From contig NZ_JAKLUA010000003.1 of the NCBI RefSeq assembly GCF_022012435.1, forward strand, positions 310,001 through 374,000: 64,000 bases of DNA, written 5' to 3'. Positions 52,685 to 61,162 of this stretch are shown piece after piece. A program made the position numbers and the translations under genes. Each line of letters begins with the position of its first letter. Position 1 is the stretch's first letter. The notes below the pieces were generated by a model, which was not told the DNA's origin, did not search any database, and worked only from the letters and a program-made list of their open reading frames with translations. This DNA is from Bradyrhizobium zhengyangense (GTDB lineage Bacteria; Pseudomonadota; Alphaproteobacteria; Rhizobiales; Xanthobacteraceae).

Positions 52685-53386
52685 TTAAAACTTCTCGACC
52701 CAAGGCCGCAGCTCCAGCTCCCAGCTCCAGGCGCTGCGCGGCTGCTGCAACACGTTCCAGTAACTCTCGGCGATCGCATCGGGATCCAGCATCGAATCCG
52801 GCTTGTCCGCCGCTTCCGTGCGCGTCGCACTCCGGATGCCGCCGTCGATCACGAAATGCGCGACATGAATGCCTTGCGGCGACAATTCGCGCGCCATGCT
52901 CTGCGCAAGGCCGCGCAGCGCGAACTTGCCCATCGCGAACGGAGCTGACTGCGCATAACCCTTGACGCTGGCCGAGGCGCCGGTGAACAGGATCGCACCG
53001 TGCTGGTTCGGCACCATGCGCTTTGCGGCCTGCTGCGCCACGAGGAAGCCGCCATAGGCGCTGACCGCGATTGCGTTCGCGACGTCGGCCGGGACGAGGT
53101 CGACGAACGACCCGCGTGCGCGGCCAGAGGCGTTGTAGACGACGAGGTCGGGCGTGCCGATCTCGCGCTCGATGAGGCCGAACAGGCGCTCGACCTCCTC
53201 AGGCTCGGTGGCGTTGCAGGCATAGGCCCTTGCGCCGGTCTGGCTGCAGAGCGCACCCAGCTTCTCGATCTTGCGGGCGGCCAGCGCAACGCGAATGCCT
53301 TGCGCCGACAGCAGCCGCGCCAGCGAGGCGCTCAGGCCTTCGCCGGCACCGACGATGAGGGCGATCTTGTATTTCGGATGTTCCAT
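52685..53386 (-). CDS. SDR-family protein with Phe in place of the catalytic Tyr
   Basis: 233-aa Rossmann-fold protein. The nucleotide-binding motif is VGAGEGLSASL (residues 12-22, G-x-G-x-x-[SA] type), the NASG segment lies near residue 85, and the active-site segment reads APFAMGKFA with Phe150 where the canonical YxxxK has Tyr; Lys154 is kept. This is the trait of the SDR_c10-type subgroup, which lacks the usual catalytic tetrad. It may bind a nucleotide without normal reduction. It is upstream of the enoyl-CoA hydratase gene in the same direction and divergent from the acyl-CoA dehydrogenase gene. Confidence 0.82.
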   Translation of the reverse strand: MEHPKYKIALIVGAGEGLSASLARLLSAQGIRVALAARKIEKLGALCSQTGARAYACNATEPEEVERLFGLIEREIGTPDLVVYNASGRARGSFVDLVPADVANAIAVSAYGGFLVAQQAAKRMVPNQHGAILFTGASASVKGYAQSAPFAMGKFALRGLAQSMARELSPQGIHVAHFVIDGGIRSATRTEAADKPDSMLDPDAIAESYWNVLQQPRSAWSWELELRPWVEKF

Positions 53387-53482
53387 GATGTGGTCTCTGG
53401 CGTGATCTCTCGGGGACGGGACAGCGTTGATCTAGGCATGGCCATCGCAGACAACCAGCCGCGGCCCCGGGCTGGCCGATCA

Positions 53483-53502
53483 CAATTCCGCAGAGCGAAT
53501 TG
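53483..53502. promoter_or_regulatory. inverted repeat in the divergent region
   Basis: CAATTC and GAATTG are separated by eight bases, between the divergent SDR and acyl-CoA dehydrogenase genes. It may be an operator for a fatty-acid-type regulator. The rest of the 246-bp gap shows no other clear site. Confidence 0.3.
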
Positions 53503-53632
53503 CTCCTTCACGGCGATCATGCCTCCCTGACAATTTGCAGCTTTATCGGCTCTCGCGACGGGAGCATGATCGACATCATCTCAAGCGGCAAGCGATAAGA
53601 ATTGCCACCGGGCGGAAGCGAAGAGGACGATC

Positions 53633-55417
53633 ATGCACAAGCCGGTCACCGCGCAGCCAAAGCATGCCGCGGCCGAGCCGTCGGGCCTCCTGGCGCCGGA
53701 TACGTCGGGCATGAATTTCTACCGCGCCGATCAGGCGTTGACGGATCTGTTGCGCATCCATCTGTCGCAGGCGCTGTTCCGTCACATCGAGCCGCATCTC
53801 GACCGCCTCGGCGAGCTCGCCGGTGGCCGTCTCGATGAATGCGCGCGGCTTGCCGACCGGCACACGCCGGTGCTGCATCAGCGCGACAAGTTCGGCCGCG
53901 ATGTGCAGTGGATCGAATATCACCCGGCCTATCGCGAGCTGGAGAACGCCGCCTTCGGCGAGTTCGGCATCCACGCGCTGTCGATCCGCAAAGGCATCAT
54001 GGGCTGGCCGGATAAATATCCGGTCGTTGCAAAACACGCTTTCACGTTTCTTTTCAACCAGACCGAATTCGGCATGGGCTGCCCGATCAACGTCACCGAT
54101 GGCTGCGCCAAGCTGCTTTCGAATTTCGGCAGTGACGCGTTGAAGGCAAAGTATCTCGATGGCCTGACCTCGACGGACATGAGCAAGCTGACGCAGGGCG
54201 GCCAGTTCATGACCGAGAAGGAAGGCGGCTCCGACGTCGGCACGCTGACAACGCGCGCCGTGCAGGAGGGCGACCATTGGCGACTCCACGGCGAGAAATG
54301 GTTCTGCTCGAATGCCGATGCAAAAGTGGTGATGCTGCTGGCGCGCCCCGAGGGCGCCGGCCCCGGCACGCGCGGCGTCGGCCTGTTCCTGATGCCGCGC
54401 TTCCTCGACGACGGCTCGCAAAACCACTACCGGATCGTGCGCCTGAAGGACAAGCTCGGCACTCGCTCGATGGCATCAGGGGAGATCAAGCTCGAAGGCG
54501 CAATCGCTTATGCCGTCGGCAAGCTCGATCGCGGTTTTGTGCAGATGGCCGAGATGGTGAACTCGTCGCGGCTGTCCAATGGCGTCAAATCCACCGCGCT
54601 GATGCGCCGCGCCTATCATGATGCGATGACGGTCGCGAAGAACCGCGTCGTATTCGGCAGCCGCATCATCGACCTGCCGCTCGGCCGCCGGCAGATGCTG
54701 AAGATCATGCTGCCGGTCGAGCAGGCACTGTCGATGAGTTTTCTCACCGCCGACGCGCTCGACCGGGCCGAGGCCGGTAGCCAGGACGCGGCGGCGCTGT
54801 TGCGCATCCTGACACCGACCTTGAAATTTCGTGCCACGCGCGATGCACGAAAGGTGTGTGGCGATGCGCTCGAGATGCGCGGCGGCATCGGCTATGTCGA
54901 GGAATTCGCCACGCCCCGCCTGCTGCGGGATGCGCATCTCGGCTCGGTTTGGGAGGGCACCGGCAACATCGTCGCGATCGATGCGCTCCGGCGCGCCGTC
55001 GGCCGCCATGGCGCCGAATCCGCGCTTGCCGCCGATCTGCATGCGCGTCTCGATGACAGTGCCTCGGTGCCTCAGACCTGGCGCGACAATTTGCGCAGCC
55101 TCGTCGATCGCGCGGTCGGATATGCGCGCGAGGTCGCCAGCAAGTCCGAGAACGAGGCGGATGCGCGCCGGGCCACGAGCCTGCTCTATCATGTCGCCAG
55201 CGCCGTCGCGTTCGCTTGGGAAGCGCATCGCATCCACGACATGCGCGGCGATGCGCGCCGGCTGCTGCTGTCGCGGCTGGTGATCGACCACCGGGTGTCG
55301 CCGAGTGATCCGTTCCGGCTGACGGAAAATGCCACGCAGGCTAAGATCGGATCGCTGCTGCTCGGTGATCGCGATGCCGGCATGAGCGAGGTTGGCGAAC
55401 TCGTTCTGGCGGCGTAG
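53633..55417 (+). CDS. acyl-CoA dehydrogenase, AidB-like
   Basis: 594-aa flavoprotein. The blocks QTEFGMGCPINVTDGCAK, MTEKEGGSDVGTLTTRAV, SSRLSNGVKSTALMRRAYHD and RDARKVCGDALEMRGGIGYVEEF match the acyl-CoA dehydrogenase superfamily, with the length and W-C-S-N-A-D-A-K segment of the AidB/isovaleryl-like branch. AidB in E. coli responds to DNA alkylation, but most relatives are simply dehydrogenases of unknown substrate. AGAGGACGATC precedes the ATG. The alcohol dehydrogenase gene starts 44 bp downstream, probably in the same transcript. Confidence 0.88.
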   Translation: MHKPVTAQPKHAAAEPSGLLAPDTSGMNFYRADQALTDLLRIHLSQALFRHIEPHLDRLGELAGGRLDECARLADRHTPVLHQRDKFGRDVQWIEYHPAYRELENAAFGEFGIHALSIRKGIMGWPDKYPVVAKHAFTFLFNQTEFGMGCPINVTDGCAKLLSNFGSDALKAKYLDGLTSTDMSKLTQGGQFMTEKEGGSDVGTLTTRAVQEGDHWRLHGEKWFCSNADAKVVMLLARPEGAGPGTRGVGLFLMPRFLDDGSQNHYRIVRLKDKLGTRSMASGEIKLEGAIAYAVGKLDRGFVQMAEMVNSSRLSNGVKSTALMRRAYHDAMTVAKNRVVFGSRIIDLPLGRRQMLKIMLPVEQALSMSFLTADALDRAEAGSQDAAALLRILTPTLKFRATRDARKVCGDALEMRGGIGYVEEFATPRLLRDAHLGSVWEGTGNIVAIDALRRAVGRHGAESALAADLHARLDDSASVPQTWRDNLRSLVDRAVGYAREVASKSENEADARRATSLLYHVASAVAFAWEAHRIHDMRGDARRLLLSRLVIDHRVSPSDPFRLTENATQAKIGSLLLGDRDAGMSEVGELVLAA

Positions 55418-55461
55418 GCTGCGCTCCACGATCAAACAAGAAATGCGATAGGGAGTATTCG

Positions 55462-56550
55462 ATGAAGGCCGCCGTCCTCTATGAAGTGAACAAGCCGCTG
55501 GTCATCGAGGATGTCAGCCTGCCCAAGCCCGGTCCGCGCGAGGTCCTGATCCGCACCGCGGTCGCTGGTCTCTGCCACTCCGACCTCCACTTCATGGAAG
55601 GCCTTTATCCGCATCCGCTCCCCGCGGTGCTCGGCCATGAGTCCGCCGGCATCGTCGAGCAGGTCGGCTCCGACGTCACTTATGTGAAGCCCGGCGATCA
55701 CGTTGTCACCTGCTTGTCTGTGTTCTGCGGCACCTGCGATAACTGCACCACTGGCCGCACCGTGCTCTGCACCGACACCACGGTGAAGATGCTGCCGGGC
55801 GTCTCAGATCGGATGCAGTGGTCGAAGCCGGAGAAGCTGCACCAGTTCCTCAATCTGTCGTCCTTCGCCGAGCAGATGCTGGTGCACGAGAACGCCATCG
55901 TTAAAATCAGGAGGGAGATGCCGCTCGATCTCGCCGCGCTGATCGGCTGCGGCGTCATCACCGGCTACGGCGCGGTGGTGAATACGGCGAAGGTCACGGC
56001 CGGCGAGACCGTGGCAGTGATCGGCTGCGGCGGCGTCGGCATGGCCGCGATCAACGGCGCGCAGATCGCCGGTGCCGGCCGCATCATCGCCATTGACACC
56101 AATCCTGCCAAGCTTCAGCTCGCAACCAAGCTGGGCGCGACCGACATCATCAACCCCGCCGACGGCGACGTGGTGAAGCAGGTGCGCGATCTCACCAATG
56201 GCGGCGTGCATCATTCCTTCGAGGTGCTCGGCCGCAAGGAGACCGCCGAGCAGGCCTTCGCCATGCTCGCCTCGGGCGGCACCGCCACCATTGTCGGCAT
56301 GATCCCGTTCGGCCAGAAGATCGAGCTGCACGGTTTTGACTTCCTGCGCGAGCGCCGCATCCAGGGCTCGTCGATGGGCTCCAACCATTTCCGCGTCGAC
56401 ATGCCGCGGCTGGTGGATTTCTACCTGCGCGGCCGGCTGCACCTGGAAGACTGGATCTCGGCCAAGCTGAAACTGAGCGAGATCAACGAGGGTTTTGCCA
56501 GCATGAAAGCCGGCAAGACGCTACGCAGCGTGATCGTGTTTGATAGCTAG
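55462..56550 (+). CDS. zinc-dependent alcohol dehydrogenase
   Basis: 362-aa medium-chain dehydrogenase. The catalytic zinc ligands are Cys37 in GLCHSDLHF and His60 in VLGHESAG; the structural-zinc cysteines are CGTCDNCTTGRTVLC (about residues 90-104), and the Rossmann motif is IGCGGVGMAAI. The family oxidises alcohols or S-hydroxymethyl-thiols using NAD. AGGGAG precedes the ATG. It is downstream of the AidB-like gene. Confidence 0.9.
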   Translation: MKAAVLYEVNKPLVIEDVSLPKPGPREVLIRTAVAGLCHSDLHFMEGLYPHPLPAVLGHESAGIVEQVGSDVTYVKPGDHVVTCLSVFCGTCDNCTTGRTVLCTDTTVKMLPGVSDRMQWSKPEKLHQFLNLSSFAEQMLVHENAIVKIRREMPLDLAALIGCGVITGYGAVVNTAKVTAGETVAVIGCGGVGMAAINGAQIAGAGRIIAIDTNPAKLQLATKLGATDIINPADGDVVKQVRDLTNGGVHHSFEVLGRKETAEQAFAMLASGGTATIVGMIPFGQKIELHGFDFLRERRIQGSSMGSNHFRVDMPRLVDFYLRGRLHLEDWISAKLKLSEINEGFASMKAGKTLRSVIVFDS

Positions 56551-56627
56551 GTGCTGCTGCTCAAAGGGGCCGCCTCAACACAGCTGTCATCGCCCGGCTT
56601 GACTGCAGAGTGTGAGGGCGGCCCACC

Positions 56628-56981
56628 TCACCGCGACACGTGCGCCGACACCGCCAGCCACGTCCCGTTCTTCTTCGCCCAGCAATCGGTATATCGCCCG
56701 GTCGACTGCTGGCTATCGGCCGTGGTGTAGCTCGTCGCCGCGTGGATGATGGCGAAGTCGCCCATGATGCGGATGATGACGTCAAACGCGTGCAAGTTCC
56801 GGATCGCGATCGGCCGTGCGGTCTGCTCCAGGAAGGCGGCGCGGTCGACCAGCGTCTTATCAGGGTTGGAGCAGTAAAACTCCGGCGCCAGGATCTCGTC
56901 GAAGCGATTGACGTCACAGTTCTGCACGGAAGCGACATAGTCGCGGTTGAGTGCGGTGAGCTGTTCGAGGTCCTGGCTCAT
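56628..56981 (-). CDS. SnoaL/NTF2-like protein
   Basis: 117-aa single-domain protein. The alpha+beta cone fold pattern is seen: a helix with LNRDYVASVQNCDVNRFDEIL, then EFYCSNPDKTLVDRAAFLEQ, and strands FAIIHAATSYTT and WAKKNGTWLAVSAHVS. These include DUF4440-type proteins with widely varied roles. The ATG at 56981 has GAGAGGAAG upstream. It is immediately downstream, in its direction, of the amidase at 57010, 28 bp apart. Confidence 0.78.
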   Translation of the reverse strand: MSQDLEQLTALNRDYVASVQNCDVNRFDEILAPEFYCSNPDKTLVDRAAFLEQTARPIAIRNLHAFDVIIRIMGDFAIIHAATSYTTADSQQSTGRYTDCWAKKNGTWLAVSAHVSR

Positions 56982-57009
56982 GGTGCTTCCTCTCCCTGGG
57001 ATGAGGCCT

Positions 57010-58482
57010 TCAATCATCAAACATCTTCGGCGGCACGAACCCGCCGAACTCACGCTCGATCAACTCAGCCAGCTTGAGCGGTGTGCGGTCCTCCAGCCAC
57101 GGGCCGACGATCTGCACGCCGACCGGAAGTCCATCCGGCGCAAAACCCGTCGGGATCGCGGTCGCGGGCAGGCCGGGGAGCGTGGCGATGCCGGGCCAGG
57201 CGAGCTGGTCGGTATAGACGTGCTCCTTGCCGTCGATCCTGATCCGGCGCTGCTCCTGGTCCTCCGAGTGATCGTGGGGATAGGCCGGTATCGGCATGAT
57301 AGGACAGATCACGGCATCGAAGGATTTGAACAGCTCGTGCCATTCCGCGCGCAGCCGTGTCCGGCCGCCGCGCGCTATCAGCCAGTCGCGATGGCTGAGC
57401 GCGATACCGCGCAGGCGTTCAGCCTGCAGGCTGTCGGCGCTGGCAGGCAGTGTGGCCGCCGCTGCAACTGCGCCTGCGTAGAATTCGGGAGAGAAGCTGG
57501 CGGCGAGGAACGACAACAGCATTCGCATATAGAGGCGCGAGGACGCCGCGAAATCCGGCAGTAGCGGACTATTGCGCTCGATCTTGACACCGGCCTTGGC
57601 AAGATTGTCGGCGAGCGTATTGATGCTCCCGCGCACGGCGGCGTCGGTCGGCAGCACCGGATCGGTATCGACCACGAGGACGCGGAAATCTTTCAGCGAG
57701 CTGTGACGTGCCGCAGGCAGCTCGAGCCTGTAGGCCTTGCCGTTGTCGAGCGGGTCGGGCCCGGCCATGACGTCGAGCAGCAGGGACAGATCGCCGGCGC
57801 TCCGCGCCATCGGGCCAACCACGGCGAGATCACGCTCATAGGCGAGTGGCGGAGCTGGCGGCGGCGTATGGCCGCGCGAGGGCAACAGATCGAAGGTCGG
57901 CTTGTGTGCGTAGACGCCGCAGTGAAAGGCCGGCACGCGCAGCGAGCCGCCGATATCCGAGCCGAGTGAAAGCGGGCCGTAACCGGCCGCGAGCGCCGCC
58001 GACGAACCGCCGGAGGAGCCACCCGGCGTGCGGCCGAGATCGTAGGGATTGTTGGTGGTGCCGTAGATGTCGTTGTAGCTCTGCCAGTCGGCAAGCGCGA
58101 GCGGCACGTTGGTCTTGCCGAGCACGACAGTGCCGGCGTCCTTCACCCGCGTCACCGGCAGCGAATCTTCCTTGGCGATGAAGTCCTTTTGCGCAGGATT
58201 GCCCCAGGTCGTGGGCAGGCCGGCGATGTTGTAGGATTCTTTCACCGTCATCGGCAGGCCGAGCAGCGGTCTGCGCTCGCCACGGGCCAGCGCTGCGTCG
58301 GCTGCGCGTGCCGCATCGAGCGCACGGTCGAAATCGCGGACGCAGATCGCGTTGACCTTGCCGTCGTGGCGTTCGATGCGACCGATCGCATCCTGCGTGA
58401 GCTCGACCGACGAGACCTTCTTTGCCGTCAACGCGGCCGACAGCTCGAGCGCGCTCTTGAAACTCCATTCTGATTTCGCCAC
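57010..58482 (-). CDS. amidase-signature family hydrolase
   Basis: 490-aa amidase. The triad is visible: Lys81 in MTVKESYNIAG, the Ser pair in GGSSGGSS at 154-161, and Ser180 in SDIGGSLRVP. The start is a GTG at 58482 with AGGAG seven bases upstream; no in-frame ATG precedes the conserved N-terminus, so the longer open frame to 59061 is read-through only. It differs from the transporter-linked amidase (35831) in sequence, though the triad has the same residue numbers. Downstream is the SnoaL-like gene; upstream is cytochrome b561. Confidence 0.88.
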   Translation of the reverse strand: MAKSEWSFKSALELSAALTAKKVSSVELTQDAIGRIERHDGKVNAICVRDFDRALDAARAADAALARGERRPLLGLPMTVKESYNIAGLPTTWGNPAQKDFIAKEDSLPVTRVKDAGTVVLGKTNVPLALADWQSYNDIYGTTNNPYDLGRTPGGSSGGSSAALAAGYGPLSLGSDIGGSLRVPAFHCGVYAHKPTFDLLPSRGHTPPPAPPLAYERDLAVVGPMARSAGDLSLLLDVMAGPDPLDNGKAYRLELPAARHSSLKDFRVLVVDTDPVLPTDAAVRGSINTLADNLAKAGVKIERNSPLLPDFAASSRLYMRMLLSFLAASFSPEFYAGAVAAAATLPASADSLQAERLRGIALSHRDWLIARGGRTRLRAEWHELFKSFDAVICPIMPIPAYPHDHSEDQEQRRIRIDGKEHVYTDQLAWPGIATLPGLPATAIPTGFAPDGLPVGVQIVGPWLEDRTPLKLAELIEREFGGFVPPKMFDD

Positions 58483-58574
58483 GACATGCTCCTGCGCTTC
58501 ATTGGTTGCGATGATGCGCAGTTTTAGCTGATGCCGCAACCGCCGTTTGATCGCGGTTGACCTGCCTGGAACAT

Positions 58575-59105
58575 CTATCCGGGCAGCATTCGCCGCATGA
58601 CACTGTCGCGATAGATGAAAATGTGCGCCAGCGCCGCGGCGATATGAACGCCGATGGTGACGAGAAGCGCCCATTCCATCGCCTGGTGCAGGCCGTCGAT
58701 GGTGCGGCCGGCGGCGGCGTTGTCGGACGCGAGCATCGGCAGTGGCACGAGATAGAAGTACGAGACGGACCAGCCCCGGAAAGAGGCAAACACCCAGCCG
58801 GAGAACGTCGTCGCAAGCACGAGAGCGTAGAGCAGCCAGTGCACGACCTCGGAACTCAGGCGCTGCCAGGCGGGAAGAGAGCTCTCGGGCGCGACGGGAT
58901 GAGCGAGCCGCCAGACAAGGCGGAGAGCCGTCAGCGCCAGGATCGTGATCCCGATCGAGATGTGAAACGTCATTCCGGCGCCCGGGCTCATGCCGCGATG
59001 GAGGTCCGGCATCAGCCAGCCGATCGGATATTGCACGGCGAGTAGCACGACGATGCACCAATGGAAAACCTTGGCCGGTGTACCGTATTGCAGCTGGGGC
59101 ATCAT
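58575..59105 (-). CDS. cytochrome b561 family protein
   Basis: 176-aa membrane protein with four hydrophobic helices (about residues 10-30, 45-65, 85-105 and 140-160). His residues in VFHWCIVVLL, MTFHISIGIT, EVVHWLLYAL and GVHIAAALAHIFIYRD are placed to bind two hemes. The protein transfers electrons across the inner membrane. Two ATGs at 59105 and 59102 follow AGGA; the first is chosen. It is 28 bp downstream of the beta-barrel-like gene and in the same direction as mbfA. Confidence 0.88.
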   Translation of the reverse strand: MMPQLQYGTPAKVFHWCIVVLLAVQYPIGWLMPDLHRGMSPGAGMTFHISIGITILALTALRLVWRLAHPVAPESSLPAWQRLSSEVVHWLLYALVLATTFSGWVFASFRGWSVSYFYLVPLPMLASDNAAAGRTIDGLHQAMEWALLVTIGVHIAAALAHIFIYRDSVMRRMLPG

Positions 59106-59133
59106 GGAGGTCCTGAGGTTGATGCGGCGCCGG

Positions 59134-60000
59134 TCAGGGCTGGAAGCTTCGCGTCGCGGCATGGATGAACGGATTGACCGGCCCGCTGCTCATGCGTGTG
59201 TCGGCATCAGATTTCTGCCCCGGCACCGGAAAAGCGTAGCCGATGATGGTCTTGACCACGAGGCGGTCGGACGCCGGCGTCAACCCGTAGCCGACGCCGA
59301 AGTTCACATCGAACACACCGGCCTTGAAGTCGGTGACGGCAAAAAGCGTATGTTGCTGGTCGGAGAGCTTGTCGAAGTTCCCGATCTGGCCGAGATCGCT
59401 GTAATACTCGAAGCCTGCGAACAGGTCGTCGCCGAACTTCCGCGCAATGCGCGCGGCCGGCGTGAAGTGCTGCTCCGCAAATTTGCCGAAATGGACGTCG
59501 ACGATCGGATTGACGATGAACTCGTAGTCGCTGTTCCGCACCCCGATGATGGGGCGAATCTCCATCGAGAAACGGGATGGGGAGAAAGGCGGCGTCTCGT
59601 TGCTGAATTCGAAGTTCACGCCGTAGAAGAAATTGCGTTGTTCGGCGTGCGGCGAGACGAACAGCGTTCTCAGCTTGAAGGCGTCCGAATAGAAGCGCTC
59701 GTCCTGAATGGAGAACGGCAGATAGAGGCCGACCTCCCACCAATCGGTCACGCCGTAAGCGAATTCCGGCGTGCCGTTGAGGCTGTGGTTGGAGGCGAGC
59801 CCGCCGGGAAACGGGGGGCTCTTCTGTCCAAGCGCGATATAGTTGAGGTGTTGCTGGATCGTGAACTGGCCGACATCGGCGATGCCGGCGTTGTAGACCT
59901 GGATCTCGTCGGTAGCGTGCGCGTCGTCGTTCGACACAAGCAGGATCAACGCGCCGGCGAGGGTCGCGGTCGCGACGAGATGTGAACGGCGTCGCTTCAT
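59134..60000 (-). CDS. exported beta-barrel-like protein
   Basis: 288-aa protein with a signal peptide (MKRRRSHLVATATLAGALIL, cleavage near AHA). The rest alternates hydrophobic and polar residues with many aromatic and strand-like turns (NYIALGQKSPPFPG, TDWWEVGLYLPFS, GVNFEFSNETPPF, VVKTIIGYAFP), as in outer-membrane beta-barrels. No family is recognised. It starts nine bases after the stop of mbfA, so it is in the same transcript, and may act in metal or osmotic function at the outer membrane. Confidence 0.7.
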   Translation of the reverse strand: MKRRRSHLVATATLAGALILLVSNDDAHATDEIQVYNAGIADVGQFTIQQHLNYIALGQKSPPFPGGLASNHSLNGTPEFAYGVTDWWEVGLYLPFSIQDERFYSDAFKLRTLFVSPHAEQRNFFYGVNFEFSNETPPFSPSRFSMEIRPIIGVRNSDYEFIVNPIVDVHFGKFAEQHFTPAARIARKFGDDLFAGFEYYSDLGQIGNFDKLSDQQHTLFAVTDFKAGVFDVNFGVGYGLTPASDRLVVKTIIGYAFPVPGQKSDADTRMSSGPVNPFIHAATRSFQP

Positions 60001-60009
60001 CACCGTCGC

Positions 60010-60981
60010 CTAAGCCGCCCCGATCAATATTCCCACCGCCAGCACGATCGCGCCGCCCAGCACGATCTGGAACACGGCCTGCAGGAATGGCGTGTCCATG
60101 TAGCGTGCGCGGATGAACGCAATCGCCCACAATTCGAAGAACACGACGATGCCGGCGATACCAGTCGCGATCCAGAATGCGTTGGCCCAGTGGTCGGGTA
60201 CGAGATAGGGCGCGGTGTGGCCGAGCCCGCCGAGCGTCGTCATCGCGCCGCAGGTAATGCCGCGCAGCCAAGGCGATCCGCGCCCCGTGAGCGAGCCGTC
60301 GTCGGACAGCGCTTCGGCAAAGCCCATGCTGATGCCGGCGCCGATCGAGGCGGCAAGGCCGACCAGGAACGTCTGCCAGTTCTGGTGGGTGGCGAAGGCC
60401 GCGGCGAACAACGGCGCCAGTGTCGAGACCGAGCCATCCATCAGGCCGGCGAGGCCCGGCTGCACATATTGCAGCACGAACATGCGGCGGTTGGTGCGGT
60501 CTTCTTCCGCGCGCACGTCGGTGCTCAGGATCTGGTCTGTCAGTTTCGCGGCAGTGTTTTCATGGCCTTTCTCGGCTTCGGCGAGATCGCCGAGCAGGCG
60601 GCGCACGCCGACATCCTGGGCCTGTTCGGCGGCCTTCACGTAAAAGCGCTCGGCCTGCATTTCCATGGTCTCGACCTCCTTGCGGATGGTGTCGAGTGGC
60701 AGATTCTTGACGAGCCAGACCGGGCGGCGCTTCAGGAATCCCTTGACGTCCTCGCGGCGGATCGGCGGCAGGTGCGGGCCGAAGCGTTGCTCATACATTT
60801 CCAGCAGCATGTGGCGATGGCTGCGCTCCTCCTCCGCCATCTGTTCGAAGAGCTTGGCCGAATCCGGATAGCGCTCCTTGAGGTCCTCGGCGAAGGTCAT
60901 GTAGATGCGGCTGTCCTCCTCTTCGGAGGAAATCGCGACCGCCAGCACTTCACGCTCGGTCAAATCGGCAAAATTCTTCAC
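60010..60981 (-). CDS. mbfA: MbfA, membrane-bound ferritin-like/VIT1-like iron exporter
   Basis: 323-aa protein. Residues 1-165 are a ferritin-like (Erv) domain with metal-binding EExxH-type clusters: SSEEEDSRIY, AEEERSHRHM and AEAEKGHENT. Residues 175-323 form a VIT1/CCC1-like membrane domain with four or five helices (GLAGLMDGSVSTLAPLFAAAF, GAGISMGFAEALSDDGSLTGRG). This order is the trait of MbfA, an iron exporter known from Bradyrhizobium and Agrobacterium, repressed by Irr under iron limitation. An Irr-type ICE palindrome lies 17 bp before the start. The barrel-like gene follows nine bases after the stop. Confidence 0.95.
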   Translation of the reverse strand: MKNFADLTEREVLAVAISSEEEDSRIYMTFAEDLKERYPDSAKLFEQMAEEERSHRHMLLEMYEQRFGPHLPPIRREDVKGFLKRRPVWLVKNLPLDTIRKEVETMEMQAERFYVKAAEQAQDVGVRRLLGDLAEAEKGHENTAAKLTDQILSTDVRAEEDRTNRRMFVLQYVQPGLAGLMDGSVSTLAPLFAAAFATHQNWQTFLVGLAASIGAGISMGFAEALSDDGSLTGRGSPWLRGITCGAMTTLGGLGHTAPYLVPDHWANAFWIATGIAGIVVFFELWAIAFIRARYMDTPFLQAVFQIVLGGAIVLAVGILIGAA

Positions 60982-60997
60982 TGACTGCGCCTGATGT

Positions 60998-61018
60998 AGT
61001 TTAGAAACATTCTAAACT
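60998..61018. promoter_or_regulatory. Irr-binding iron control element (ICE) upstream of mbfA
   Basis: The sequence is a perfect inverted repeat AGTTTAGAA-N3-TTCTAAACT. Its core TTTAGAA-N3-TTCTAAA matches the iron control element consensus bound by Irr in Bradyrhizobium. It lies 17-37 bp upstream of the mbfA start, placing it over the likely promoter, so Irr should repress mbfA when iron is low. Confidence 0.93.
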
Positions 61019-61162
61019 GATATAGGCTGCAATTCGTTCATGGTCAATTCACGCGAGCCGCGCGAAGGCTTGCATCACAAGGGCCGTCACATCGGCGCTT
61101 TTGTGTACGGAACCGGGTCTCGACGTACAGGTTCGAATCTTTGGATGTGGGTGGACGGGTGA

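Noticed and set aside
58483..59061. Upstream extension of the amidase at 57010 to 59061
   Set aside because: The stretch overlaps the cytochrome b561 gene and no in-frame ATG with a ribosome site exists; GTG at 58482 has AGGAG.
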